Positions 16,854 through 24,221 of a stretch of DNA of 64,000 nucleotides are shown piece after piece (position 1 is the first letter of the stretch; the number at the start of each line of letters is the position of its first letter). This DNA is from JAFKFH01 sp017307375 (lineage in GTDB: Bacteria > Pseudomonadota > Alphaproteobacteria > Ferrovibrionales > Ferrovibrionaceae), in contig OZ245874.1 of assembly GCA_965229335.1 (NCBI GenBank), positions 620,001 to 684,000 on the forward strand, written 5' to 3'. Both the position numbers and the translations under genes were made by a program. Below the pieces are notes generated by a model. The model saw only the letters and a list, made by a program, of their open reading frames with translations. It searched no databases and had not been told where the DNA came from.

Positions 16854-17740
16854 CGCCGTCCGGCCGCGCCAGGCCCAGTATCGCCTGGGCCTATCTGGCC
16901 CCGATCCTGGTGCTGATGGCGGTCTTCACCTACTGGCCGTTCATCCACACGCTCTACCTGAGCTTCGTGTCCTGGAACCTCAATCCGGGTCAGCCGACGA
17001 AATGGGTCGGGCTGGCCAACTACGAGGGGGTTGCCGGCTCGCCGCTGTTTGCCGCGGCGGCGCGCAACACGCTGATCTACATCGCGGCCGGCATCCCGCT
17101 GAAGGTCCTGCTGCCGATCCCGCTGGCGGTCGCGGTCTGGAGCTTCGGTGCCGGCGGCCATGTCTATCGCACCATCCTGTTCCTGCCGACGCTGCTTTCC
17201 TTCGTCGTCGTCGCGGTGGCGTGGAGCTGGCTGCTCAGCCCGCTGGGCGGCTACATGCAGCAGTTCCTGGGGCTGTTCGGCCTTGGCATGCCCAACCTGC
17301 TCGCCGATCCCGACTGGGCGATCTGGGTGGTGCTGGGCCTGTCGTCGTGGAAGATCCTCGGCTTCAACATGCTGCTCTATCTCGCCGGCCTCGCCTCGAT
17401 CAACCGGCACTATATCGAAGCCATGCGCCTCGACGGCGCCGGCGACTGGGCGGTGCTGCGGCATCTGATCTGGCCGCTGCTGACCCCGACCACATTCTTC
17501 GTGCTGGTCTCGACCGTGGTGTTCACGATCCAGCAGGTCTTCACCCCGATCGACGTGATGACCCAGGGCGGGCCGTCGAACGCGACGACCAACCTGTTCT
17601 ACATGGTCTACCAGTACACCTTCCTGACCTTCAACGTCGGCTATGGCGCCGCCGGCACGGTGCTGCTGTTCGTGCTGCTGCTGGTCGTGACGCTGGTGAA
17701 GGTCGGGCTGCTCGACCGCCATGTCCAGTACAAGCAATAG
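16850..17740 (+). CDS. ABC transporter permease, UgpA-like
   Basis: 296 residues from the GTG at 16850, which overlaps the binding-protein stop as GTGA; upstream sequence in this frame is not permease-like. Six membrane helices. The first is WAYLAPILVLMAVFTYWPFIHTLYLS, characteristic of UgpA/MalF-type subunits. The EAA loop that docks the ATPase is EAMRLDGAGDWAVLRHLIWPLL (about residues 188-209). It ends immediately before the ATG of the second permease. Part of a heterodimeric inner-membrane channel. Confidence 0.9.
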   Translation: MTPSGRARPSIAWAYLAPILVLMAVFTYWPFIHTLYLSFVSWNLNPGQPTKWVGLANYEGVAGSPLFAAAARNTLIYIAAGIPLKVLLPIPLAVAVWSFGAGGHVYRTILFLPTLLSFVVVAVAWSWLLSPLGGYMQQFLGLFGLGMPNLLADPDWAIWVVLGLSSWKILGFNMLLYLAGLASINRHYIEAMRLDGAGDWAVLRHLIWPLLTPTTFFVLVSTVVFTIQQVFTPIDVMTQGGPSNATTNLFYMVYQYTFLTFNVGYGAAGTVLLFVLLLVVTLVKVGLLDRHVQYKQ

Positions 17741-18562
17741 ATGGAACTGACCCGCCCCTGGAAGGTGATCGGCCACGCGCTGCTGACGCTGGCCTCGCTG
17801 GCCGTGCTGGTGCCGATGGCGCTGGTGGTGCTGGCGGCCTTCAAGCCGCATAACGAGATCTTCTCCAGCGTCCCCTGGCCGCAGAACCCGACCTGGGGCA
17901 ATTTCGTCGCGCTGTTCCGCGACATGCCGTTCGGCCAGTATCTCTGGAACACGGCCGGCACCACGGTCCTGCGCGTCGGCGGCCAGATCGTCATCGCCAT
18001 CCTGACCGCCTACGGCTTTGCCCGCTGGCAGTTCCGCGGCCGCGACGTGGCCTTTGCCCTGGTGCTGGGCGCGATGATGATCCCGCACCAGCTGACGATG
18101 ATCCCGATCTACATCATGATGGGCAATCTCGGCTGGTTCGACAGCTGGACCGCCCTGATCGTGCCCAACCTGGCGATGCCGTTCGCGGTATTCCTGCTGC
18201 GGCAGCATTTCCTGGCCTTCCCGCCGGAACTCTACGATGCCGCCGAGATGGACGGTGCCGGCCACTGGCGCGCCCTGTGGCTCGTCGTCGTCCCCAATCT
18301 CGGTCCCGCCCTGTCGGCCCTGGTCGTCGTGCTCTTCATCGATTGCTGGAACGAGTACTTCTGGCCGCTGCTGGTCACCGATTCCGACCATGCCCGCACC
18401 CTGCAGGTCGGCATCAGGCAATATCTGCAGGAGGAAATGGCCGATGCCTACGGGCCGTTGATGGCCGGGGTCACGCTGGTCAGCCTGCCGGCCCTCGCCG
18501 TCTTCTTCGCCTTCCAGCGGCGGGTGATGGATACGTTCGTCTCGTCGGGCTTGAAGGGGTAG
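17741..18562 (+). CDS. ABC transporter permease, UgpE-like
   Basis: 273 residues, starting at the base after the previous stop codon. Six membrane helices and the EAA loop YDAAEMDGAGHWRALWLVVVPNL (about residues 164-186), in the short MalG/UgpE-type subunit. FKPHNEIFSSVPWPQNPTWGNF near residue 40 is the usual periplasmic start of this subunit. Second half of the channel. The ATPase follows 6 bp downstream. Confidence 0.9.
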   Translation: MELTRPWKVIGHALLTLASLAVLVPMALVVLAAFKPHNEIFSSVPWPQNPTWGNFVALFRDMPFGQYLWNTAGTTVLRVGGQIVIAILTAYGFARWQFRGRDVAFALVLGAMMIPHQLTMIPIYIMMGNLGWFDSWTALIVPNLAMPFAVFLLRQHFLAFPPELYDAAEMDGAGHWRALWLVVVPNLGPALSALVVVLFIDCWNEYFWPLLVTDSDHARTLQVGIRQYLQEEMADAYGPLMAGVTLVSLPALAVFFAFQRRVMDTFVSSGLKG

Positions 18563-18568
18563 ATCGCC

Positions 18569-19597
18569 ATGGCCGACATCGTCTTCGACGGCATCGAGAA
18601 GCGTTTCGGCACGGTGGCGGCCGTCGCCCGCTTCGACCTGGATATCGGCCATGGCGAGTTCGTCGTCCTGGTCGGCCCGTCGGGCTGCGGCAAGACCACG
18701 TCGCTGCGCATGCTGGCCGGGCTGGAGCAGCCGACGGCCGGACGCATCCGCCTCGGCCCCGACGACATCACCGACCGTCCGCCGCGCGAGCGCAACATCG
18801 CCATGGTGTTCCAGAGCTACGCCCTCTATCCCCACATGACCGTGGCGGAAAACATCGGCTTCTCGCTGCGGCTGAAGCGGATGGGCAAGCGCGAGATCGC
18901 CGCCGAAGTCGCCCAGGCGGCGGCGACGATGGGGATCGAGGGGTTGCTCGAGCGCAAGCCGCGCGAGCTGTCGGGCGGCCAGCGCCAGCGCGTCGCGGTC
19001 TGCCGCGCGATCGTGCGCCGGCCGCAAGCGTTCCTGTTCGACGAGCCGCTCTCGAACCTCGATGCGCGGCTGCGCGCCAGCGCCCGGGCCGAGATCCGTA
19101 CCCTGCAGCAGCGGCTGGGGGTCACCGCCGTCTATGTCACCCACGACCAGGTCGAAGCGATGACGATGGCCGACCGCATGGTGGTGATGAAGGACGGCCA
19201 TATCCAGCAGATCGGCCGGCCGCTCGACGTCTACGCCCACCCGGCCAACGCCTTCGTCGCCGGCTTCATCGGTGCGCCGGCGATGAACCTGCTGCCGCTG
19301 GCGCGCGCACCGTTCGCTGCGGCCGGGCCGGCGGATGCGCTGGTCGGCGTGCGGCCGGAGGATATCCGGCTCGATCCGGCGTCCTGCATCCGGCCGCAGC
19401 CGTTCCAGGCCCGGCTGCGCCATGTCGAGGCGCTGGGCGCCGAAAGCCTGCTGCATCTCGATCACGAGGGCCTGGCCCTGCAGATGCGCCTGCCCGGCAG
19501 CTGGCAGGGGGCCGAGCTGCCACAGTTTTTTGTCGATGCGGCGCGGCTTCATCTATTCTGCGGCCGGACCGGCGCGCGTTTGCCGGCAAGCGTCTGA
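18569..19597 (+). CDS. ABC transporter ATP-binding protein, UgpC/MsmK-like
   Basis: 342 residues. Walker A GPSGCGKTTSLR (about residues 35-46), Q-loop VFQSYALYPHMTV, signature LSGGQRQRVAV, Walker B AFLFDEPLSNLDARLR, and H-loop VYVTHDQVEA. The C-terminal ~100 residues form the TOBE/OB regulatory domain found in CUT1 importers (VGVRPEDIRL). Energises the two permeases. Ten bp separate it from the tyrosine phosphatase gene, so that gene is probably in the same operon. Confidence 0.92.
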   Translation: MADIVFDGIEKRFGTVAAVARFDLDIGHGEFVVLVGPSGCGKTTSLRMLAGLEQPTAGRIRLGPDDITDRPPRERNIAMVFQSYALYPHMTVAENIGFSLRLKRMGKREIAAEVAQAAATMGIEGLLERKPRELSGGQRQRVAVCRAIVRRPQAFLFDEPLSNLDARLRASARAEIRTLQQRLGVTAVYVTHDQVEAMTMADRMVVMKDGHIQQIGRPLDVYAHPANAFVAGFIGAPAMNLLPLARAPFAAAGPADALVGVRPEDIRLDPASCIRPQPFQARLRHVEALGAESLLHLDHEGLALQMRLPGSWQGAELPQFFVDAARLHLFCGRTGARLPASV

Positions 19598-19607
19598 GGG
19601 TGCCCGC

Positions 19608-20345
19608 ATGACCGAACTTCCCCGCCGCCTCGACCTGTCGGGCGTGACCAACTTCCGCGATCTCGGCGGCTATGCCACGGCCGACGGTCGCCGGCTGCGC
19701 TGGCGTCGCCTGTTCCGGTCCAGCCACCTCGGCGCCCTGGCCGATGGCGACCGCGCGACGCTCGACGCGCTCGGCATCACCACGATCTGCGATTTCCGCG
19801 GCGTGGACGAGGCGGCATTGCGCCCCAGCGCGCTCGGCCGCGCCGAAGTCGTCCCGCTGTCGATCGAACCGTCGGTGGTGCCGCAGCTGCAGCGGCTCGT
19901 CGCCTCCGGCGAGCCCGTGACCGGCGCCGCCGTGCTGGCGATGATGCAGGCGACCTACCGGGCCTATGTCCGCGATCATGCCGGGCGCTATGCCGAGCTG
20001 TTCCGGCAGCTGCTCAAGGGTGGCCCGCTGGTCTTCCATTGCTCGGCCGGCAAGGACCGCACCGGGGTCGGTGCGGCGCTGACGCTTTCGGCCCTCGGCG
20101 TCGACCGCGACACCATCGTCGCCGACTACCTGCTGACCAACCAGTACTGGCGCGAGGACGGCTCGAACGCCCGCGCCCTGCCGGAGGAGGCGATGGCGGT
20201 GCTGGGGCGGGTCGACGAGCGGCTGCTGGCCGCCGCCTTCGCCGCGATCGAAGCCGATCACGGCAGCGTCGACGGCTTCCTGGCCGCGATCGGGGTCGGC
20301 CCGGCCGAACGCGCGCGTCTGGCCGGGCTCTACCTCGAAGGCTGA
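19608..20345 (+). CDS. Tyrosine-phosphatase-family protein in the ABC importer operon
   Basis: 245 residues from the ATG at 19608. Y_phosphatase3 family: it begins LSGVTNFRDLGGYATADG, and the phosphate-binding loop is HCSAGKDRTG, with nucleophile C145 and R151 (CX5R). Members hydrolyse phosphotyrosine, phosphoinositides or small phosphate esters. Being last in a Ugp-like importer operon opposite a phosphodiesterase, it may release phosphate from an imported compound; this is inference. The general acid Asp cannot be assigned by eye. Confidence 0.85.
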   Translation: MTELPRRLDLSGVTNFRDLGGYATADGRRLRWRRLFRSSHLGALADGDRATLDALGITTICDFRGVDEAALRPSALGRAEVVPLSIEPSVVPQLQRLVASGEPVTGAAVLAMMQATYRAYVRDHAGRYAELFRQLLKGGPLVFHCSAGKDRTGVGAALTLSALGVDRDTIVADYLLTNQYWREDGSNARALPEEAMAVLGRVDERLLAAAFAAIEADHGSVDGFLAAIGVGPAERARLAGLYLEG

Positions 20346-20349
20346 CGCT

Positions 20350-20787
20350 TCAGCCGACCAACAGCCGTTCCAGTGCCGCGCGCAGCCGCGGCGGGATCGG
20401 TGTCGGGGTCTGGGGACCGCGTTCGACGAAGACATGCACGAAATGGCCGGTTGCCGCCGGGGTCTCGACGCCCTGGCGATACAAGGCGATCTCGTAGCGG
20501 ACCGACGACGTGCCGAGCTTGGCGACCCTGAGGCAGGCATCGATCACTTCCGGGAACGCCAGCGACTGATGGAACTGGCAGAAGGTCTCGACCGCCAGGC
20601 CGACGATCGTGCCGTTGGCGATGTCGAGGCCGCCTTCGCGGATCAGGTACTCGTTCACCACCGTGTCGAAATAGGAATAGTAGACCACGTTGTTGACGTG
20701 GCCATAGATGTCGTTGTCCATCCAGCGCGTCGGGATCGCCAGGCTGTGGCGGTAGGCGGCGCGGGTCTCGGTCTTGCGTTCGCTCAT
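20350..20787 (-). CDS. Acyl-CoA thioesterase (4-hydroxybenzoyl-CoA thioesterase-type hotdog fold)
   Basis: 145 residues, normal for single hotdog-domain thioesterases. The signature RWMDNDIYGHVNNVVYYSYFD (about residues 21-41) carries the catalytic Asp of the YbgC/4HBT group, here the first Asp of WMDND, followed by GHVNN. Hydrolyses an acyl-CoA to free acid. Its ATG shares one base with the stop of the iron-containing alcohol dehydrogenase, so the two are cotranscribed and coupled. The acyl substrate is unknown. Confidence 0.85.
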   Translation of the reverse strand: MSERKTETRAAYRHSLAIPTRWMDNDIYGHVNNVVYYSYFDTVVNEYLIREGGLDIANGTIVGLAVETFCQFHQSLAFPEVIDACLRVAKLGTSSVRYEIALYRQGVETPAATGHFVHVFVERGPQTPTPIPPRLRAALERLLVG

Positions 20788-21944
20788 CACCAGGCCTGCT
20801 CGTAGATCGCCAGCGCGTCGGCCTCGGTCACTTCGCGCGGATTGTTGACCAGCAGCCGGGTCTGGTTCATCGCGTCGCGGGCCAGCATCGGCAGCTGGTT
20901 GTGGCTGATCCCGACCTGGCGCAGCCGTTTTTCCAGCCCGACATCGTCGATCAGCGCTTCCAGCCCGGCGACCAGGCCCGCGGCCGCCTCGTCGTCGCCG
21001 GCGAAGTGGCGGTCGGGACAGACCAGCCGCCCCAGCTCGGCATAGTGCGCGGTGGCGGCGCCCAGGTTGAAGCGCAGCACATGCGGCAGCATCAGGGCGT
21101 TGGACAGGCCATGCGGGACATGGAAATGCCCGCCGACCGGATAGGCCAGCGCATGGACCGCGGCGACCGGCGCGTTGGCGAAGGCCATGCCGGCGAGCAA
21201 GGCGCCGAGCAGCATGGCCGAGCGGGCGTCGCGGTCGCGCGCCCCGTCGCCGCAGACATGGCGCAGGTTGCGGCCGAGCAGGGTCAGCGCCTCGCGGGCC
21301 AGCGCGTCCGAGACCGGGTTCTTCTTGATCTTCGAGGTGAAGGCCTCGATCGCATGGACCATCGCGTCGACCCCGGTTGCCGCGGTGACGTGACGGGGCA
21401 GGCCGAGCGTCAGGTCGGCATCGAGCAGCGCGACGTCGGGCAGCAGCAGCGGCGAGACGACGCCCTTCTTCTCCGATTCGCCCGTCGTGATGATCGCGAT
21501 CCCGGTGACTTCCGATCCCGTGCCGGCCGTGGTCGGCACCTGCACCAGCGGCAGCCGCCGGCCGCGGGCATTGCCGACGCCGTAGACCTCGTCCAGGCGC
21601 TGGCCGGCGATCGGCAGGAAGGCGGCGAGCTTGGCGACATCCATCGACGAGCCGCCGCCGAAGCCCACCACGCCGTCGACGCGCTCGGCCCGGGCCAGGG
21701 CGGTCACCGCGTGGACGATCGCCTCCGGCGGGTCGGCGACCACCTGGTCGTAGACGGCGACGCCGATTCCGGCCGCCTTGAGCGAGTCCAGCGCGGCGTC
21801 GAACAGCACGAGTTTCGCCACGCCCGGGTCGGTGACCAGCAGCGCGCGGGTGACGCCGAGATCGGCCATCAGCGGCCCCAGTTTCGCGCTTGCCCCCGGT
21901 TCGCAGAGCACCCGGCGCGTGGTTTCGAAACTCAAGGCGACCAT
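20787..21944 (-). CDS. Iron-containing alcohol dehydrogenase
   Basis: 385 residues from the ATG at 21944, preceded by GGGAGAGGAAACAGCA. NAD-binding GGGSSMDVAK (about residues 97-106) and PTTAGTGSEVT. The metal ligands fit the family: Asp and His in GVDAMVHAIEAFT, and two His in the HALAYPVGGHFHVPHG region. Oxidises or reduces a small alcohol/aldehyde in the cytoplasm. Coupled with a thioesterase and divergent from the methyltransferase-like gene at 22003, with a 58-bp shared promoter region. Substrate not known; hydroxyacid oxoacid transhydrogenase-like function is another possibility. Confidence 0.9.
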   Translation of the reverse strand: MVALSFETTRRVLCEPGASAKLGPLMADLGVTRALLVTDPGVAKLVLFDAALDSLKAAGIGVAVYDQVVADPPEAIVHAVTALARAERVDGVVGFGGGSSMDVAKLAAFLPIAGQRLDEVYGVGNARGRRLPLVQVPTTAGTGSEVTGIAIITTGESEKKGVVSPLLLPDVALLDADLTLGLPRHVTAATGVDAMVHAIEAFTSKIKKNPVSDALAREALTLLGRNLRHVCGDGARDRDARSAMLLGALLAGMAFANAPVAAVHALAYPVGGHFHVPHGLSNALMLPHVLRFNLGAATAHYAELGRLVCPDRHFAGDDEAAAGLVAGLEALIDDVGLEKRLRQVGISHNQLPMLARDAMNQTRLLVNNPREVTEADALAIYEQAW

Positions 21945-22002
21945 TGCTGTTTCCTCTCCCTTTTGCCCCAGCCGGCAATTCGATGCTATGGGAAGGTCTA
22001 GC

Positions 22003-23019
22003 ATGACCTCGACCCTGTTATCGACCCTCGCCCGCGCGATGTTTCCGCTGGACGGTGCCATTCCGGAACTGGTGCCGGGCATCGTCGCCGCCATCGACGG
22101 CATCGCGCCGCGCGCCCTCGCCCGTTTCGGCTTCGTCGACCTGACGGCGGGATCCTGCCTGATGCCGCTCTATTACGGCGCGCGCGGCGCCGGCCGCCTC
22201 GTCGTCAACGACGCGGCCGAGCGCACCGCCGTCGCCGCCCGGGCCCTGTGGGGCGGCGTGAGCCTCGACTGGACGACCGTCGAACGGCTGGTGACGACGC
22301 CGGCCCCGCGGCTGCGGCCGCATGTTCCCAGCTTCCATTTCGCCTGCGACTACCTGCTGGAACCGGCAGCAGACGTCTTCGACCGGCTTTACTTCGCCGA
22401 GGTGCCGGCGCGGGCCGCACCGGCATACCGCTATCTGGCGCTGCTCTGGGCACAGGGCTTCGCGATGGACGACGACCAGAAGTTCCCGGTGCTGATGACC
22501 CACGATCCGGCCCAGATCGCCGAACTCGACGGCGCCTGGTGGGACGCCTATCTCGCGCGCGCGGCGGCGCCGCTCGAGGCGCTGGCGCCGGTCGTGGCGC
22601 GGATCAACGAGGCGATCGGCCTGCAGCGGCCCGGCTCGGTCGAGGTCCATTGCGAGGATCTCGCCACCCTGGTCGGCCGGCTGGCCCTGGACCGCGACTG
22701 CGTCGTCGCCGTCAACCCGCCGACCAACGGCATCGACGAATACGTGGTCGACGACCAGATCGTCCATTCGCTGCTGGCCAACCGCATGATCCCGCTGACC
22801 CGCAGCCGGGAAACGCCCGCCGCATTCTGGGAGGCGCGGGTGCGTGCGGCGCTGCAGGCCCTGCCGCGCGGCGCCCATGCGCTGGTGTTCGGCGGCGACG
22901 GGGCGATGACCTTGAACGCCTGCCGCAAGGTCTGGCAGGCCTATGGCCCGATCGTGCACGAACACCCGCTGCGCCGGCGGCGCCGCGACGCGGCCTGGGC
23001 CCTCGTCAGGCGGGGATGA
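22003..23019 (+). CDS. Uncharacterised protein with weak resemblance to D12-class DNA adenine methylases
   Basis: 338 residues from the ATG at 22003. I do not recognise it firmly. LTAGSCLMPLYYGARGAGRLVVND near residue 47 looks like motif I plus the ND helix of D12 adenine methylases. VVAVNPPTNG (about residue 240) is where a DPPY-type motif IV would lie, but reads NPPT. HALVFGGDGAMTLNACRKVWQAYG ends the fold. It overlaps the M23 peptidase gene by 4 bp (ATGA). Either a diverged methyltransferase or an unrelated Rossmann-like protein; catalytic activity is doubtful. Confidence 0.5.
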   Translation: MTSTLLSTLARAMFPLDGAIPELVPGIVAAIDGIAPRALARFGFVDLTAGSCLMPLYYGARGAGRLVVNDAAERTAVAARALWGGVSLDWTTVERLVTTPAPRLRPHVPSFHFACDYLLEPAADVFDRLYFAEVPARAAPAYRYLALLWAQGFAMDDDQKFPVLMTHDPAQIAELDGAWWDAYLARAAAPLEALAPVVARINEAIGLQRPGSVEVHCEDLATLVGRLALDRDCVVAVNPPTNGIDEYVVDDQIVHSLLANRMIPLTRSRETPAAFWEARVRAALQALPRGAHALVFGGDGAMTLNACRKVWQAYGPIVHEHPLRRRRRDAAWALVRRG

Positions 23020-24005
23020 GACGGGCGGCCGCCATAGCCGTTCTGGCGGTGATGGCCGATCTGGGGCAGATCGGGGCCGGATCGGCCGAGCCGCATCCGG
23101 GGCCGCCGCCGATGGCGCCCGAGGCGGCGGCCGTCGCCCCTTTCGTGTCCGATCTGCGCCGCGCCTCCGTCCTGTCGGTATTCCCGAAGAACGGCGAGAC
23201 GGTCGAGGCCGAACTGCGGCGCTGGGGCGTCACCGAGACCGAGGCGGCGCAGATCGGCCAGCTTCTCGCCGGCGATGCCGAGCTTGGGCGGCTGCGCCGG
23301 CAGGACCGCCTGGTCCTGTCGCTGATCAGGCCGGCCGACGGCAGCCCGGAGCTGGTGGCGCTCCAGATCCGGGGCGGCGCGCGGCGCCAGCGGGTGCTGG
23401 CGCGCGGCGAGGACGGCGGCTACGGCGTCTATGCCGAGGACAGCCCGATGGGCATCGAGATCGCGGTGGCCTCGGGCACGGCCAAGGCCGGGCTGCGCTC
23501 GGCCCTGCCGCTGCCGCCGATGGTGTTCCCGAAGCCGATGACCGCATCGCTGAGCCTGCTGCCGCTGCCGGCGCTGCCGCTGGCGCGGGTGGCACCGCAG
23601 GCGCTGTCGGGGCTGATCCGGCCGATCGCCAAGGCGCGGATGACCTCGGGCTTCGGCTGGCGGGTGCATCCGGTGCTGGGCGACATGCGCTTCCACAAGG
23701 GCATGGACTTCGCGGCGCCGCTGGGCACGCCGGTCTATGCGACGGCCGATGGCATCGTCGAGCTGATGGAGTGGCGCGGCAATTACGGTCGGCTGGTCAC
23801 GCTGCGCCACGGCAAGGGGCTGGAAAGCCGCTATGCGCATCTCTCGGGATACGAGATGGGGCTGCGCGTCGGCGGCCGCGTCGCCCAGGGGCAGGTCATC
23901 GGCTATGTCGGCGCGTCGGGGCTGGCCACCGGGCCGCATCTCGATTTCGAACTGCGTATCGGCGGCCAGCCGGTCGATCCTGCCCTGGTGATGTCGCTGT
24001 GGTGA
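23016..24005 (+). CDS. M23-family (LytM) peptidase or inactive LytM protein
   Basis: 329 residues. The ATG at 23016 overlaps the preceding stop. N-terminal signal sequence (to about residue 24, GAGSA), a linker region with FPKNGETVEAELRRWGV, then a LytM domain in the last 120 residues: GFGWRVHPVLGDMRFHKGMDFAAP (zinc His and Asp), RYAHLSGYE (catalytic His), and GPHLDFELRIGG. The last motif is HxD instead of the usual HxH, so one zinc ligand is changed. Acts on or near peptidoglycan in the periplasm; with the altered ligand it may be a regulator of amidases like EnvC/NlpD. It ends 3 bp before a CRP-like box. Confidence 0.85.
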   Translation: MRRAAAIAVLAVMADLGQIGAGSAEPHPGPPPMAPEAAAVAPFVSDLRRASVLSVFPKNGETVEAELRRWGVTETEAAQIGQLLAGDAELGRLRRQDRLVLSLIRPADGSPELVALQIRGGARRQRVLARGEDGGYGVYAEDSPMGIEIAVASGTAKAGLRSALPLPPMVFPKPMTASLSLLPLPALPLARVAPQALSGLIRPIAKARMTSGFGWRVHPVLGDMRFHKGMDFAAPLGTPVYATADGIVELMEWRGNYGRLVTLRHGKGLESRYAHLSGYEMGLRVGGRVAQGQVIGYVGASGLATGPHLDFELRIGGQPVDPALVMSLW

Positions 24006-24008
24006 TCC

Positions 24009-24051
24009 TGTGACGGCTGGCACAGCATGCCGGGCCTTGTGCCGGCATCAT
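24009..24051 (+). promoter_or_regulatory. CRP-like promoter of small-RNA element D
   Basis: TGTGACGGCTGGCACA (24009-24024) is a TGTGA-N6-NCACA palindrome. Twenty-one nt later comes CATCAT (24046-24051) as a -10-like hexamer. The same box-to-hexamer distance recurs in the three other elements (27595-27637, 35131-35173, 37897-37939). The spacing puts the box centre near -42 from a start at about 24058, the geometry of class II activation by CRP/FNR-family proteins. Confidence 0.65.
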
Positions 24052-24064
24052 TTTGCCATGGCGA

Positions 24065-24103
24065 CGGACCCGCAACCGGCGCCATCCCCGGACCCGCAAC
24101 CGG
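24065..24103 (+). repeat. Direct repeat of 15 bp inside element D
   Basis: CGGACCCGCAACCGG occurs at 24065-24079 and 24089-24103, a 24-bp period, in the 5' half of the predicted small RNA. Confidence 0.85.
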
Positions 24104-24114
24104 GGTTTTGAAGT

Positions 24115-24180
24115 CCCGGCCGCCGGAGGCTATGTTCCCTCCCGCTCCTGCCCCAGCCTTTCGGCGGCCGGGCCTTTTTT
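24115..24180 (+). terminator. Rho-independent terminator of element D
   Basis: Eleven-bp perfect stem (24115-24125 with 24162-24172) followed by CCTTTTTT. The loop is unusually long (36 nt) and C-rich. It would also end transcripts of the M23 peptidase operon. Confidence 0.75.
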
Positions 24181-24221
24181 CCCACCCTTTCCCACCGATC
24201 CCCGAATCCAGGATTTTTATC

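Larger units (their letters stand above)
24058..24180 (+). ncRNA. Predicted small RNA, element D
   Basis: Predicted transcript of about 123 nt; the 5' end is inferred from the promoter. It contains two copies of the 15-mer CGGACCCGCAACCGG. It ends in a perfect 11-bp hairpin CCCGGCCGCCG/CGGCGGCCGGG (24115-24125 with 24162-24172) followed by CC and six T. The 36-nt hairpin loop holds TTCCCTCCCGCTCC, a C-rich stretch able to pair with Shine-Dalgarno sequences. No coding sequence fits. One of four related elements and the only one on the plus strand; it follows the M23 peptidase gene. Confidence 0.6.

Noticed and set aside
16640..19552. A 970-codon minus-strand frame opposite the ABC importer.
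   Set aside because: Low-complexity Arg/His/Asp/Gln translation and complete overlap with four clear transporter genes.
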